Shown: positions 32,500 through 41,605, counted from the first letter of the stretch. The stretch is 64,000 nt of DNA from Hymenobacter taeanensis (GCF_013137895.1 NZ_CP053538.1:3069001-3133000); one strand, 5' to 3'. The notes: a model not told the origin generated them from the sequence alone. Made by a program: numbers and translations.

Positions 32500-33819
32500 T
32501 TACGCTGCCAGTACATTGCATACAGCACTATCTGTTGCAAGGGTAGTCGTAGGAGCAGTGGTTGGACCGTCCCAGGCTGCCCGCATAGCTTGGTGCTGCA
32601 GTTCCTCTACTACTTGCGCGTAGCGCATGGTATTCTGAATTTTGGCGTGCCCCATCACCCGCTGTAGCACCGTCACGGGCATGCCCCGGAGCAAACTTTG
32701 CACGGCGAAGGTGTGGCGGGCCGTGTGCATGGTCACCAGTTCATGCAGCGGAACCGCTGTTTTCGTTATTTGTCCGCCCACCGAGTTGATTACTTCGACC
32801 TTGCGGGTGAGGCCAGCCAACTGCGCCGCCTTTTTCAGGTAGCGGTTCAGGGGTTGATTAGCCAACACTGGCAACAAGCGCGCGCCCTCAAACTGCCGCT
32901 CAGCCGTGGCATACCGGTCCAGAATCTCGGCCGCCATGCGACTCAGATAAATGCTCACTGTAGCCCGGGTTTTAGTCTGCACCAATCGAAGCACCCGGTC
33001 CCCGTCGCCGTTGGCGCCCAGGGCGTACACGTTGCCCGCGTGCAGGGCTGCCACATCCGAGTAGCGCAAGCCCGTGTAGCAGCAGAATAAGAACACGTCC
33101 CGCGCTGGCTCCAGCGTAGCCGGCAGCTTCGCCGCCACCAGGGCTGCTAGGTCAGCGCCGGTTAGGTAGGTTTTGGCCTGGTCGGTGTAGCGTACTTCCA
33201 GCCGCTTTAAGTCCAGACCAAGCCGTAGCTCCCGCTCATCCTGCGCATGCCGCAAAAAGGTCTTTAGGTCTTTCAGCACGGTATAGACCCCATTGGCCGA
33301 CAGCCCGCAAGCCCGCAGGTAGCCAACGAACTCATCATGCACCGCCAGCGTGTAGTCGGCTAGCACCAGAGCCTTACGTCGGGTCTTGGCTAGAAAGGCC
33401 GTCAAGTGATTTTCGGCCGTCTTGTAGTGCCGCAGAGTGTGAAAAGCATATCCGCGCCCGTGCAGTACCTCCCGAAACGCCGCGAAACGCACCACCAGCA
33501 ATGGTTCTTCCTTCACTACCACGGCCGCCGGATTTACGGCCTCGCGCATCAGGGCGACGGTAGGGGCAACGTTCATCGCCCGCAACTCCCGATACCGGTC
33601 TTCCAACCGCCGCTCCAAGGCTTCCAGCCCGTCGTTAGCTGCCTGATAGCCCGGGAAGGAGCGCCGGAACTCCTGCTCCCGCTCGTTCCACTGCCGCGGC
33701 TCGCACCGCTCTTTAGTGGAGCAGCGCAACCGCAGCCCATCGAAATACGCCGACACGTAGACCGGCACCGTGCCTGCCTTGTCCTGCTTGTCGTGCCGCA
33801 ACTCAAACAATACTTTCAT
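32500..33819 (-). CDS. Tyrosine recombinase (integrase)
   Basis: A 439-residue integrase of the Bacteroidota type. The N-terminal part is an arm-binding domain (MKVLFELRHDKQDKAGTVPV) and a core-binding SAM-like domain (about 110-220). The catalytic domain has Arg in YTGLRYSDVAAL, Lys in QTKTRATV, His-x-x-Arg in MHTARHTFAV, and the final Tyr in MRYAQVVEEL. ATG 33819 is chosen; upstream codons are Pro-rich and unlike the family. It lies 174 bases from the 3' end of tRNA-Leu, the usual arrangement for elements that integrate into tRNA genes. Probably moves the island to the left of the tRNA. Confidence 0.93.
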   Translation of the reverse strand: MKVLFELRHDKQDKAGTVPVYVSAYFDGLRLRCSTKERCEPRQWNEREQEFRRSFPGYQAANDGLEALERRLEDRYRELRAMNVAPTVALMREAVNPAAVVVKEEPLLVVRFAAFREVLHGRGYAFHTLRHYKTAENHLTAFLAKTRRKALVLADYTLAVHDEFVGYLRACGLSANGVYTVLKDLKTFLRHAQDERELRLGLDLKRLEVRYTDQAKTYLTGADLAALVAAKLPATLEPARDVFLFCCYTGLRYSDVAALHAGNVYALGANGDGDRVLRLVQTKTRATVSIYLSRMAAEILDRYATAERQFEGARLLPVLANQPLNRYLKKAAQLAGLTRKVEVINSVGGQITKTAVPLHELVTMHTARHTFAVQSLLRGMPVTVLQRVMGHAKIQNTMRYAQVVEELQHQAMRAAWDGPTTAPTTTLATDSAVCNVLAA

Positions 33820-33908
33820 AGGGTTTGAAAAAAGAGGTGGCGTAAGAGGTGGCGTAAAAGCATTGGTAAGTCTGGGTAAACCCATTGGTAGAACCCGACC
33901 GGCCTAAA

Positions 33909-33972
33909 CGCAAACTAGCCTCAAAAACTGCATCTGCGAACAGATTTACAGCTTTTGAGGCTAGTTTTTGCG
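33909..33972. repeat. Long inverted repeat between integrase and tRNA-Leu
   Basis: CGCAAACTAGCCTCAAAA (33909-33926) is complementary to 33953-33972 with one extra T. It forms a strong stem with a 26-base loop, between the start of the integrase and the tRNA 3' end. It may be a terminator for the tRNA transcript or a site used by the recombinase. Confidence 0.65.
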
Positions 33973-33993
33973 GAAGTTTTTAACGCTTCCAAG

Positions 33994-34075
33994 TACCCAG
34001 AGCCGGGGTCGAACCGGCACATCTTTCGATATCGGTGTTTGAGACCGACGCGTCTACCGATTCCGCCATCTGGGC
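33994..34075 (-). tRNA. tRNA-Leu, anticodon CAA
   Basis: On the minus strand the sequence GCCCAGATGGCGGAATCGG is the start of a leucine tRNA, with the D-arm GGTAGACGCG, anticodon stem-loop TCGGT-CTCAAAC-ACCGA (anticodon CAA), a variable arm, and the T-arm GCCGGTTCGAACCCCGGC. The acceptor stem pairs GCCCAGA with TCTGGGT (first pair G-T). CCA is not encoded. The gene is the likely attachment site of the neighbouring integrase. Confidence 0.95.
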
Positions 34076-34091
34076 ATCTCGTTCCTACAAC

Positions 34092-34628
34092 TCAGGAACG
34101 GGTGGCAAACTTAGTGAGACTTTCTCTAATGCGCAACAAATACCGCTTTTTCAGATAATACGTTCGGATTTGCTGGAGGGCCTGGGGGCGCGTATCCACG
34201 GGTAGTCCCTCATAGCCAGCCAGAACCGGCTCAATGCCCGCGTCGAGCGTGTCGGACAAATCTTTCACGTCAGTTTCTACGCGCTGCATGATTTCGGGGT
34301 CAGGCTCAAATTCCAGCTCCATGAGCTGCTCGTTGAGGTCCATTACCTCCATCAGGAAATCGGGGGGCAGTTCCTGCTTGCCTTCCTCCATGAGCCCGTG
34401 CTGACCCAGGATGTAGGCCATGCACTGGTCGGGGTTGGAGAGGGTGCGATAGGCGTTGGTGTTGAGCGTGGCCAGGTGCAAGATTTCCTGTTGGCGCTCC
34501 GGGGTGGCCGTAGCGTGAAAATCGGGATGATACTCGCGGCTGAGGGCGTAGTACTTACGCTTGAGGGTGGCCTCATCGGGGCGGAAGGTCTCGGGCAGCT
34601 CGTAGAATTCGAAGTAATTGGGAGTCAT
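34092..34628 (-). CDS. hscB: Fe-S cluster co-chaperone HscB
   Basis: A 178-residue protein with an N-terminal J-domain: NYFEFYELPETFRPDEATLK, then SREYHPDFH with the HPD motif, and ATLNTNAYRTLSNP. The C-terminal three-helix domain (LMEVMDLNEQLMELE) is the HscB-type scaffold-binding domain. HscB brings IscU to the specialised Hsp70 HscA for cluster transfer. It ends 17 bases from the tRNA-Leu 5' end and is the first core gene outside the presumed island. Contrast with the HPD-less J-like protein at 11115. Confidence 0.9.
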   Translation of the reverse strand: MTPNYFEFYELPETFRPDEATLKRKYYALSREYHPDFHATATPERQQEILHLATLNTNAYRTLSNPDQCMAYILGQHGLMEEGKQELPPDFLMEVMDLNEQLMELEFEPDPEIMQRVETDVKDLSDTLDAGIEPVLAGYEGLPVDTRPQALQQIRTYYLKKRYLLRIRESLTKFATRS

Positions 34629-34850
34629 AATCAGTCGGGGAGAGGAAGCAAAACCGCTAGAGTGGCCTACGGGTTTCGGCCGGGTTAGGCTGAGTTGTAG
34701 CAGCCAGCGACCGACGGTTTGCTTGACGTGAGCACACAGAGAGGCCTAGAAGGAGAGTTGGCAAACAGAACGTCATGTCGAGCTTGCCGAGATATGACGG
34801 TGGTTTTCAGTGGTTCTTTACCTGCTGTTCACGCACTACTCACAGGCACG

Positions 34851-35165
34851 CTAGGCCAGGTCAACCGGGAGGGTGGCGGCTTCAACGCGGTGTACCGAGA
34901 AGGCGACGGGGGCGGCTGAGAACAGTTTCTTGGTGGCGGGCCACACTTGCCCAAACAGCTCGGAGCGACGGTAGGTATTCAGGGCATCGGCGGAGTCCCA
35001 GTGGCTGTGGGTGCAGTACACGTGAGGCAGTTCCGCATCTTGCCACAACTCCAGAAACCGGCACCCTGGCATCTGGCGAATCTGGTTTTCCGACTGGCGA
35101 AATATCTCCAGAAAAGCCGGCACGTTTTCCGGGGCAAACGTCATGCGCACAATTCGAATCAGCAT
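34851..35165 (-). CDS. ABM-domain (antibiotic biosynthesis monooxygenase-like) protein
   Basis: A 104-residue ferredoxin-fold protein: MLIRIVRMTFAPENVPAFLE, then FLELWQDAELPHVYCTHSHW and helix ALNTYRRSELF. ABM proteins are small dimers that include heme-degrading enzymes and quinol monooxygenases; this is of usual family length. The substrate is not predictable. A single gene between hscB and the SAM hydrolase gene. The 222-base spacer on its 3' side (34629-34850) contains sequence with short inverted pieces (GTCGAGCTTGCCGAGATATG) but no gene. Confidence 0.82.
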   Translation of the reverse strand: MLIRIVRMTFAPENVPAFLEIFRQSENQIRQMPGCRFLELWQDAELPHVYCTHSHWDSADALNTYRRSELFGQVWPATKKLFSAAPVAFSVHRVEAATLPVDLA

Positions 35166-35298
35166 AGGAAGAAGCTGCTAAATTTCAGAGCCAAAGGAAA
35201 GAGAAAGCCTACTGACACGGTGGCAGTATTTACTTAACATAATATAAAAACGGTATAATATTCTGCTAAACAGCTAAATAAAGCAGGCTTTCCGTGGA

Positions 35299-36075
35299 TT
35301 AAGCCTCGGTAGGGAAGCGCACATCTACCTGCGAATCGAAGTAGAGGCCTAGCAGTTCGGAAGCGTTGCCCTGGTTGATGCCAATGCACAGTTGGTCCTG
35401 GCTGTTGAAGATGCACACCACTTCGCCGGGAGGTGCAGCCTGAAAATGGGGGGCAATATCACGCACCGTTTCGCGGGCAAAATGGATGGTGCTGGGGCGG
35501 TTGCGGCCCAGCACTTCCACGGCTGTGCGGGTAATGTTGGTGATGAGGTTGCCGTAGTGATCCACGTGCACCACGTGGCCCGTGATGCGGTGGTCCTGGA
35601 GACGGAGTTGGCGGTTGAGGAGCTGGTAGGCCTCGGTGGTGATGGGGCCCAGCTCCACGAGGGCGCCACCCTTGGCCAGGTGCACGGCGGCGGGAGCCAG
35701 TAGGTCGCGGGTAGGGGAGGCGGTAGCAGTGGTGCCGGCCCCCAGGCTCACGAGCTGCTCGGGCTTGCCGTCGCAGAGCAGGGGCAGGATGCCGTTGTCG
35801 GCCGAGACAAAGAAATGACCCTCGTACTGAGCGGCGTGCCAGGCGGCGCGCGGAGCCCCCAAATCGTTCACCCCAATCAGGTGTACGGTACCCACCGGGA
35901 AGTCGCGAAATACCGCCGATAGAACGTGAACGGCGTGCGCGATGTTAAAGGGTTCAATGGCGTGCGAAATGTCCAGTACGGGAATGGCGGGGGCCAACTG
36001 CAGAATCCGAGCTTTTACGGCCGCAACGTAGTGGTCGCGGTAGCCAAAGTCAGACAGAAACGTAATCAACCCCAT
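35299..36075 (-). CDS. SAM hydrolase/adenosyltransferase-type protein (DUF62)
   Basis: A 258-residue protein of the family that splits S-adenosyl-methionine with water or halide. It starts MGLITFLSDFGYRDHYVAAV, with the conserved SDFGxxDxYV, then DISHAIEPFNI, and ends with GNLITNITR and the substrate-site FNSQDQLCIGINQGNASELL. Most bacterial copies hydrolyse SAM to adenosine and methionine. It stands alone; its start faces phoH divergently. Complete. Confidence 0.9.
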   Translation of the reverse strand: MGLITFLSDFGYRDHYVAAVKARILQLAPAIPVLDISHAIEPFNIAHAVHVLSAVFRDFPVGTVHLIGVNDLGAPRAAWHAAQYEGHFFVSADNGILPLLCDGKPEQLVSLGAGTTATASPTRDLLAPAAVHLAKGGALVELGPITTEAYQLLNRQLRLQDHRITGHVVHVDHYGNLITNITRTAVEVLGRNRPSTIHFARETVRDIAPHFQAAPPGEVVCIFNSQDQLCIGINQGNASELLGLYFDSQVDVRFPTEA

Positions 36076-36270
36076 TGCCTAAAATTCTCAGTTATTCGTA
36101 CTATTGCCAGAGGCCGTGTAAGGCGGCAAAAGTAGGCGTTTTGCCGCGAAATGGGAGAAATAAAGTCGGCCGGACTTTTGTTGTTCTCTTGTTGCGCGGC
36201 CAGGCAAAGCGCCAGTTCCTACGTCGATACCGGCCACTTTCTATTTCTTTCGTCACAAAATTCCCTCAGA

Positions 36271-37389
36271 TTGGTCGAGAAAATCATCACGCTCGAAAAC
36301 GTGTCCCTGGTTGAGTTTCTGGGGCCCGATAACCAAAACATCCGCCAGTTGGCGGCTGCTTTCCCCGGCAGTAAAATTATCTCCAGGGGCAATGAGATTA
36401 AAGTTCAGGGCCAACCGGCCGTTATTATCCGCATCAACGAGATTCTGTCGGCGCTGCTGGAGCATTACCACCAGTACGGGCAGATAACTGACAAAACGGT
36501 ATCGCAGTACCTGAGCTCCGCCGACGAAGACCAGCAGGACCGTCTACTGGCGGCCTCCCCTGATGTAATCCTGTTCGGCGCCAAGGGCGGCATCATAAAG
36601 GCCAAAACTGCCAACCAGCAGCGCCTTGTGGATGCCGTGCTGCGCAATGACCTGGTGTTTGCACTCGGGCCGGCTGGTACGGGTAAAACCTATATTTCGG
36701 TGGCCCTGGCCGTGCGAGCACTTAAGAACAAGGAGGTCAAGAAAATTATCATCTCCCGCCCCGTGGTGGAAGCCGGCGAAAGCCTGGGTTTCTTGCCCGG
36801 CGACATGAAGGAGAAGGTAGACCCCTACCTGCGCCCGATTTACGACGCGCTGGAAGACATGCTGCCAGCCGAGAAGTTCAAGCTTTACCTGGAAAACAAG
36901 ACCATTGAAATTGCGCCCTTAGCCTACATGCGTGGCCGGACGCTGAACAATGCGTTTGTACTCCTGGATGAGGCCCAGAATACCACGCCCTCGCAGCTCA
37001 AGATGTTCCTGACGCGGATGGGTCCCTCGGCTAAAGTGATGGTGAATGGTGACCGGAGTCAGATTGACCTGCCCACCAAGCAGAAGTCGGGGCTGATTCA
37101 GGCGCTGGACATTCTGAAGGATGTGAACGGCATCGGCTTCGTAGAAATGAATGCCGACGACGTAGTGCGTCACCGTCTCGTGAAGCAGATTGTGCAGGCC
37201 TACGATAAGTTCGACGTGGAGCTGCAGAAGGATCAGGCCAACCAGGCAAACCGCCCAATCCGGGAATATCAGCCCTACCGCCGGCCCAACAACCCCGGCA
37301 ACGCCGGTTCTGACCCCGGCAAGCACCCCGATGCCCGCCGCGAAGACGATGGCATGCAGGACCTGCCCGTAAACCACGAGCAGCTCTAA
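36271..37389 (+). CDS. phoH: PhoH-family ATPase
   Basis: A 372-residue PhoH protein. An N-terminal KH-like segment (residues 10-60) is followed by the P-loop ATPase: Walker A ALGPAGTGKTY, Walker B FVLLDEAQNT, and the SRPVVEAGESLGFLPGD motif. PhoH proteins are RNA-related ATPases and probable helicases, often linked to YbeY-type RNA metabolism. No ATG is found near the conserved start; TTG 36271 gives VEKIITLENVSLVEFLG, which matches the expected N-terminus, while upstream codons are unlike. The C-terminal 45 residues are a Pro/Asn-rich tail. A strong terminator follows. Confidence 0.88.
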   Translation: MVEKIITLENVSLVEFLGPDNQNIRQLAAAFPGSKIISRGNEIKVQGQPAVIIRINEILSALLEHYHQYGQITDKTVSQYLSSADEDQQDRLLAASPDVILFGAKGGIIKAKTANQQRLVDAVLRNDLVFALGPAGTGKTYISVALAVRALKNKEVKKIIISRPVVEAGESLGFLPGDMKEKVDPYLRPIYDALEDMLPAEKFKLYLENKTIEIAPLAYMRGRTLNNAFVLLDEAQNTTPSQLKMFLTRMGPSAKVMVNGDRSQIDLPTKQKSGLIQALDILKDVNGIGFVEMNADDVVRHRLVKQIVQAYDKFDVELQKDQANQANRPIREYQPYRRPNNPGNAGSDPGKHPDARREDDGMQDLPVNHEQL

Positions 37390-37492
37390 GCTCTGCTGTG
37401 CAGGCGGTGCGCCTCACTCCACCGGCCCCCTCTCCGCGGGAGAGGAGGAGCCTGACGTAATACTCGTAGGCCAGCCTAGGCCACTATACCTG

Positions 37493-37525
37493 AAAAAAGC
37501 TGCTCCCCTGGGAAGCAGCTTTTTT
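37493..37525. terminator. Terminator after phoH
   Basis: AAAAAAGCTGCT and its complement around a 9-base loop, with A and T tracts on both sides, so it could end transcription from either direction. Confidence 0.85.
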
Positions 37526-37608
37526 CTTTTCCGCCCTACTTTCGCACGCTCACCTAGCCTGCGTCTACTAGGCTGTCCGGCTGTTACCATTCTATAATTT
37601 ACCAGCTC

Positions 37609-38046
37609 ATGAACGTCCAGCGCATCACTTCCCCCCAGGACCTCGACGCCGCCCTGGCTATTCGCAATATCGTGTTTGTGCAGGGCCAAAACGTGCCCGC
37701 CGACTTGGAGAACGACGCCCACGACCGCACCGACGCTACCCACTACCTGGCCCGCACTCCCGACGGTACGCCCTGTGGGGCCGCCCGTTGGCGCCCCACC
37801 GAAAACGGCGTTAAGCTGGAGCGCTTTGCGGTGCTGGAGCAGTTCCGTAACCAGCAGGTGGGAGCTGCGTTGCTCGCCAGCGTGCTCCAGGATGTGCAAG
37901 CGGCGCACCCGCAGGCCACAGTGTACCTGAATGCACAGCTGCCAGCCGTGCGTTTCTATGAGCGCCATGGCTTCGAGAAGGTAGGGGAGCAGTTCACAGA
38001 GGCGGGCATCGAGCACTACAAAATGGAGTGGAAACGCCCCGCCTAG
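37609..38046 (+). CDS. GNAT-family N-acetyltransferase
   Basis: A 145-residue GNAT protein: LDAALAIRNIVFVQGQNVPA, then KLERFAVLEQFRNQQVGAAL with the acetyl-CoA P-loop QFRNQQVGAALL, and NAQLPAVRFYERHGFEKVGE, the typical motif B. This sub-group (ElaA/YjcF-like) acts on unknown small molecules. No partners in the neighbourhood indicate the substrate. ATG 37609 is the only fitting start. Confidence 0.88.
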   Translation: MNVQRITSPQDLDAALAIRNIVFVQGQNVPADLENDAHDRTDATHYLARTPDGTPCGAARWRPTENGVKLERFAVLEQFRNQQVGAALLASVLQDVQAAHPQATVYLNAQLPAVRFYERHGFEKVGEQFTEAGIEHYKMEWKRPA

Positions 38047-38130
38047 TGGCCTAGGTTTGAATAAAGAATAAGAACGCCGCTCCCTCCCTCAAATGCGGGG
38101 GCGGGTGATAATAGTTGTGTGCCAAGAGCA

Positions 38131-38220
38131 TCCTGGCGAGATTGTCGAGACGTCTTGCTCGCATCGGTGAGTAAGTTTGGTGGCCTCAGCACGCGAGATA
38201 CCTCGACCGGCTCGCCAGGA
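38131..38220. repeat. Imperfect inverted-repeat intergenic element
   Basis: TCCTGGCGAG (38131-38140) and CTCGCCAGGA (38211-38220) are perfect outer arms. Inner paired pieces (TCGAG 38145-38149 with 38202-38206; GCTCGC near 38157 with GCGAGA near 38193) make one long cruciform-like structure. It sits in the 334 bases between the GNAT gene and comEC, which otherwise hold only a terminator. It may be a dispersed repeat of this genome. Confidence 0.6.
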
Positions 38221-38257
38221 CTTCTTTCATGTTGTCGTGCAATACTCTTGTATAAAT

Positions 38258-38280
38258 GCCCCGCGCCCAGCGGGCTTTTT
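38258..38280 (+). terminator. Hairpin with T-tract upstream of comEC
   Basis: GCCCCGCGCCCAGCGGGC forms a short GC stem and is followed by five T. It is about 210 bases after the GNAT gene, beyond the inverted-repeat element, and may end that transcript. Confidence 0.55.
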
Positions 38281-38380
38281 GTATTTCATCCGCTTTTCTG
38301 CATTTTGCTTAAGCTATTTGGGGCTGGCTGAAACACAGCCAGCTCTGCAGATATAGGAGTGTTTAGGGCAAGCGGATTAG

Positions 38381-40612
38381 ATGATTAAGTGGGCTCCGTA
38401 TGCCTTCGTGCGGTTAGTGCTGCCCCTGATGGCGGGCATCCTGACGTACCTCTACTTTGGTAGTGCGCTGCCGCCTATGCTGTGGGCTGTAACTGGCCTA
38501 GCCGCCCTGTTTATGGCTGTGCAGCTCTGGGCTGCCCGCCAGCCCACCCCAGGGGCCACTGATGCCGCCGGCCTGCTAGCCATACTCACCTTGTATGCGG
38601 CTGGCGCCAGTTTAACTCAACAGGCCACCGAAAGCCGCGCCGCTAACCACCTGAATCGTTACGGAAGAAGTGTGGAGTTTTACCGCGCCGTGGTAGACGA
38701 CTATACCGTGGTGCGCCCCGCCACCTACGCTACCACCGTGCGCGTATCGGCGGTGCGGGTAGGAGGGAAATGGCAGCCGGCCGTGGGCGGCATACGGGTA
38801 TCTATTCCGCGCGACTCCAGCGTAGCCGCCCCGCAGTACGGCGACGTATGGCTGGTGCGCGGGGCACCCTCCCTCAGCAAGCCGCCGCTTAACCCCGGCG
38901 AGTTCGACTACCGTCGCTACCTGGAGTACCATCAGGTGTACCACCAGCACTTCATTCACCCCGACCAGTATCGACTCTTGGCGCTGCAGCCACCTAGCGC
39001 ACTTAGGGCCATTGCCATGCGCGCGGCGCGGGTGCTGGATGGGGTGTTTCGGGAGTATGTGCACGAGAAGCGAGAGTATGCGCTGGCCTCCGCGCTGGTA
39101 CTGGGTATTAAGGACGAGGTAGACCAGGCCACCAAACAGGCCTACGCCAATACCGGCACCACGCATATCATGGCGGTATCAGGGTTGCAGGTGGGACTGC
39201 TGTTTGCGGCCGTCACGTGGCTGCTAGGCCTGTTGCCGGGTCGGCGGGGGCCGTGGTTTCGGATGGTAGCTGCCCTGCTGGGCTTGGCCGTTATCTGGAG
39301 CTACGCCTTCCTGACGGGGCTATCGGCCTCGGTGCTGCGAGCCGCCGTGATGTTCACATTCGTGATTCTAGGCCAGGCAGTGGGGCGGCGGGCCAACATG
39401 TTCAATACGCTGGCGCTGGCGGCCTTCGTGCTGCTGTGCTACGACCCTTATCTGCTCTGCGACGTAGGCTTTCAGCTTTCCTTTCTGGCGGTGCTCAGCA
39501 TTGTGTATCTGCAGCCGAAAATGGTGGCCTGGTTTGAGCCGCGCGAGTATTTCCTGGACCGCCAGCGGCCCTGGCAGCCTAAACCGGTGCAGCGGCTGTG
39601 GGCGGCAATGGGCTGGGCAACCGATAAAGTCTGGCAGGCGACGGCCCTTTCCCTGGCGGCGCAGGTAGCCACGTTTCCGCTCGGGCTCTATTACTTCCAC
39701 CAGTTTCCGCTGGGCTTTTTGTTTTCCAACCTGATAGCGGTACCCGTTTCAAGCGCCGCCGTGTACGTAGGCCTCCTGCTGTTGCTGCTGAAGGGGGTTG
39801 TGGTCTGCTTAAGCCTTGTTTCCGGCAACTTAGCTGCGCTGCTGGAGTGGGCGCCGCGCGCAGTGGCCTACGTGTTTGAGCACATGATCTGGTTTTTCAA
39901 CGAGTATATCTTCTGGGTTGGCCGCGAGCTGCCCGGCGCCCTCATCTCGGGCATTCATGTAACGGCCCCGCAGGCTTGGTTGATTTTTGGCGTGATCCTG
40001 GTCCTGCTGGTTTTCTTCGCTGTGAAGCGACTAGCCTGGCTGGGAGTAGCATGTAGCCTGCTGGGCCTGTTTGCCAGCAGCCGGGTGTGGGCCGCCCGTC
40101 AGCTGGCCCCCGATGAGCGAGTACTAGTGTATAGCATACCGCGCCGCTCCGTGCTCGGCTTCTGGCACGGCGCCTCCGCCGACATTGTACCCCTCGACTC
40201 TTTGCCCCTCACCGAAACGGAGCGAACCTACCGCATTGTACCCGGCAGCATCCTGCGTGATGCCCGGCGGGTAAGTTATCATCCGGGGTGGCAAGGTGCC
40301 CCAATGCCGGTCCAGGTAGGAGAGCCGGGCCTCACGCTGGCCTCCTGGCACGGGGTGCGGCTGGCCATTGTCAGCGGCCGGCTCAGTGGGGCCCGCCAGC
40401 CCACGCCGGTTGATGTGGTGGTGGTGCGCCGTAACGCCCGGGTGCGGGCCGGGGAGCTGGCCGAAATTTTCGGTACTGCGGCGCCGGTAGTGTTTGATTC
40501 TTCCTGCAAAAGCTGGTATGTAGCTCAACAAGATTCGGTTCTGCAGCAAGCTGGTTTTCAGACATATGATGTAACTGCACGGGGTGCTTTCGTCGTGCAG
40601 GTACCGCGGTGA
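38381..40612 (+). CDS. comEC: ComEC/Rec2-family DNA uptake channel
   Basis: A 743-residue membrane protein. Several hydrophobic helices at the N-terminus enclose an OB-like segment (residues about 110-200, GKWQPAVGGIRVSIPRDSS), followed by the competence domain with the family motifs THIMAVSGLQVGLLFAAVTW and LTGLSASVLRAAVMFTFVIL, and more than eight helices. The C-terminal part after residue 560 is soluble but shorter than the full beta-lactamase-like domain and lacks HxHxDH, as is usual in Bacteroidota. ComEC carries single-stranded DNA across the inner membrane in natural transformation. Single gene, complete. Confidence 0.9.
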   Translation: MIKWAPYAFVRLVLPLMAGILTYLYFGSALPPMLWAVTGLAALFMAVQLWAARQPTPGATDAAGLLAILTLYAAGASLTQQATESRAANHLNRYGRSVEFYRAVVDDYTVVRPATYATTVRVSAVRVGGKWQPAVGGIRVSIPRDSSVAAPQYGDVWLVRGAPSLSKPPLNPGEFDYRRYLEYHQVYHQHFIHPDQYRLLALQPPSALRAIAMRAARVLDGVFREYVHEKREYALASALVLGIKDEVDQATKQAYANTGTTHIMAVSGLQVGLLFAAVTWLLGLLPGRRGPWFRMVAALLGLAVIWSYAFLTGLSASVLRAAVMFTFVILGQAVGRRANMFNTLALAAFVLLCYDPYLLCDVGFQLSFLAVLSIVYLQPKMVAWFEPREYFLDRQRPWQPKPVQRLWAAMGWATDKVWQATALSLAAQVATFPLGLYYFHQFPLGFLFSNLIAVPVSSAAVYVGLLLLLLKGVVVCLSLVSGNLAALLEWAPRAVAYVFEHMIWFFNEYIFWVGRELPGALISGIHVTAPQAWLIFGVILVLLVFFAVKRLAWLGVACSLLGLFASSRVWAARQLAPDERVLVYSIPRRSVLGFWHGASADIVPLDSLPLTETERTYRIVPGSILRDARRVSYHPGWQGAPMPVQVGEPGLTLASWHGVRLAIVSGRLSGARQPTPVDVVVVRRNARVRAGELAEIFGTAAPVVFDSSCKSWYVAQQDSVLQQAGFQTYDVTARGAFVVQVPR

Positions 40613-40786
40613 GTGGGGCCAGATGGCGCGTTTGCCGAAACTTCTAAGCCATTCCCTACGCTATAGACTTTATTAGTAAGAGAAATTTTGCTGATTATTA
40701 GCGTGTACGCTTCTAAATATCAGCGCAAGTAGTGGGCTCGTGTAGCTTGCTTGGTGCTGCCTTCTTTCACCGCTTCTGCAACGCCC

Positions 40787-41605
40787 ATGACCATGGATAA
40801 CATGCCTACTCAGGAACTGGAAGACCTGCGCTACATCCGCTACGAGGCCCAGAACTCCATTGGCTACATAACCCTTAACCGCCCCGATAAGCGCAACGCA
40901 CTCAACGCCGAGGTGGTGACGGAACTTAAGCAGGCCTTCGAGTTTGCTGAAGAGGATGAAACCTGCAAAGTAATTGTGCTCCGGGCCGAGGGCGATGTAT
41001 TCTGCGCCGGCGCCGACCTGGCCTACATTCAGGAGCTCCAGGGTTTTGGCTACACCGATAACCTCGCCGACTCTACCCACCTGATGCAGCTCTTCCACCA
41101 GATTTACACCCTCAATAAGGTGGTGGTAGCTGAAATTCAGGGCCACGCGTTGGCGGGCGGCTGCGGCCTGGCCACTATCTGCGACTTTGCTTTTGCGGCT
41201 CCTGAGGCCAGGTTTGGGTATACGGAAGTAAAAATCGGTTTCTTACCAGCCATCGTTAGCGTGTTTTTGCTCCGCAAGATTGGGGAAGCCCGCACTAAGC
41301 AGCTCCTGCTCACCGGCGACATAATCTCGGCGCACATGGCACAGGAGTTTGGCCTGATTAACTATCTGGTGCCGCGCGAGGAGCTTTCTTCTAAAGTGTA
41401 CCAGTTTGCCCGCCGCCTGTGCGTGGAAAACTCTGCTCAAAGCATGGAGCTAACCAAAGAAATGCTGGCGCGCATTCCTGAAATGCCCCTGGAGGAAAGC
41501 CTGCGCTACACCGCCCAGCTCAACGCTGAAGCCCGTGGTACACTTGACTGCCGCCGGGGAATTGCCGCTTTCCTTAGCAAGGAAAAAATCACCTGGGATA
41601 ACTAA
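40787..41605 (+). CDS. Enoyl-CoA hydratase/isomerase family protein
   Basis: A 272-residue crotonase-fold protein. Motifs: YITLNRPDKRNALNAEVV, oxyanion-hole segments VFCAGADLAYIQEL and HALAGGCGLATICDFAFAA, and GFLPAIVSVFLLRKIGEA. It has the glutamate position after PEARFGYTEVKIG. Such enzymes hydrate or isomerise CoA esters in fatty or branched acid breakdown; the substrate is not predictable. Of several nearby in-frame starts (TTG 40751, ATG 40787, 40793, 40802), ATG 40787 is taken provisionally. It stands alone and has a hairpin after it. Confidence 0.85.
   Translation: MTMDNMPTQELEDLRYIRYEAQNSIGYITLNRPDKRNALNAEVVTELKQAFEFAEEDETCKVIVLRAEGDVFCAGADLAYIQELQGFGYTDNLADSTHLMQLFHQIYTLNKVVVAEIQGHALAGGCGLATICDFAFAAPEARFGYTEVKIGFLPAIVSVFLLRKIGEARTKQLLLTGDIISAHMAQEFGLINYLVPREELSSKVYQFARRLCVENSAQSMELTKEMLARIPEMPLEESLRYTAQLNAEARGTLDCRRGIAAFLSKEKITWDN

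Noticed and set aside
33994..34075. A second attachment-site copy of the tRNA 3' end inside the window
   Set aside because: Looked for GGTTCGAACCCCGGC-like sequence; partial GC-rich matches near 18063, 21070 and 21741 are too short to count.
34092..34628. HscB as partner of the BREX desulfurase or the Hsp70 operon
   Set aside because: It lies beyond the tRNA boundary, 22 kb away, and fits the housekeeping Fe-S pathway.
36151..36270. N-terminal extension of phoH to ATG 36151
   Set aside because: The extra 40 residues are Cys/Ser-rich and unlike the family; TTG 36271 fits better, although a different start cannot be excluded.
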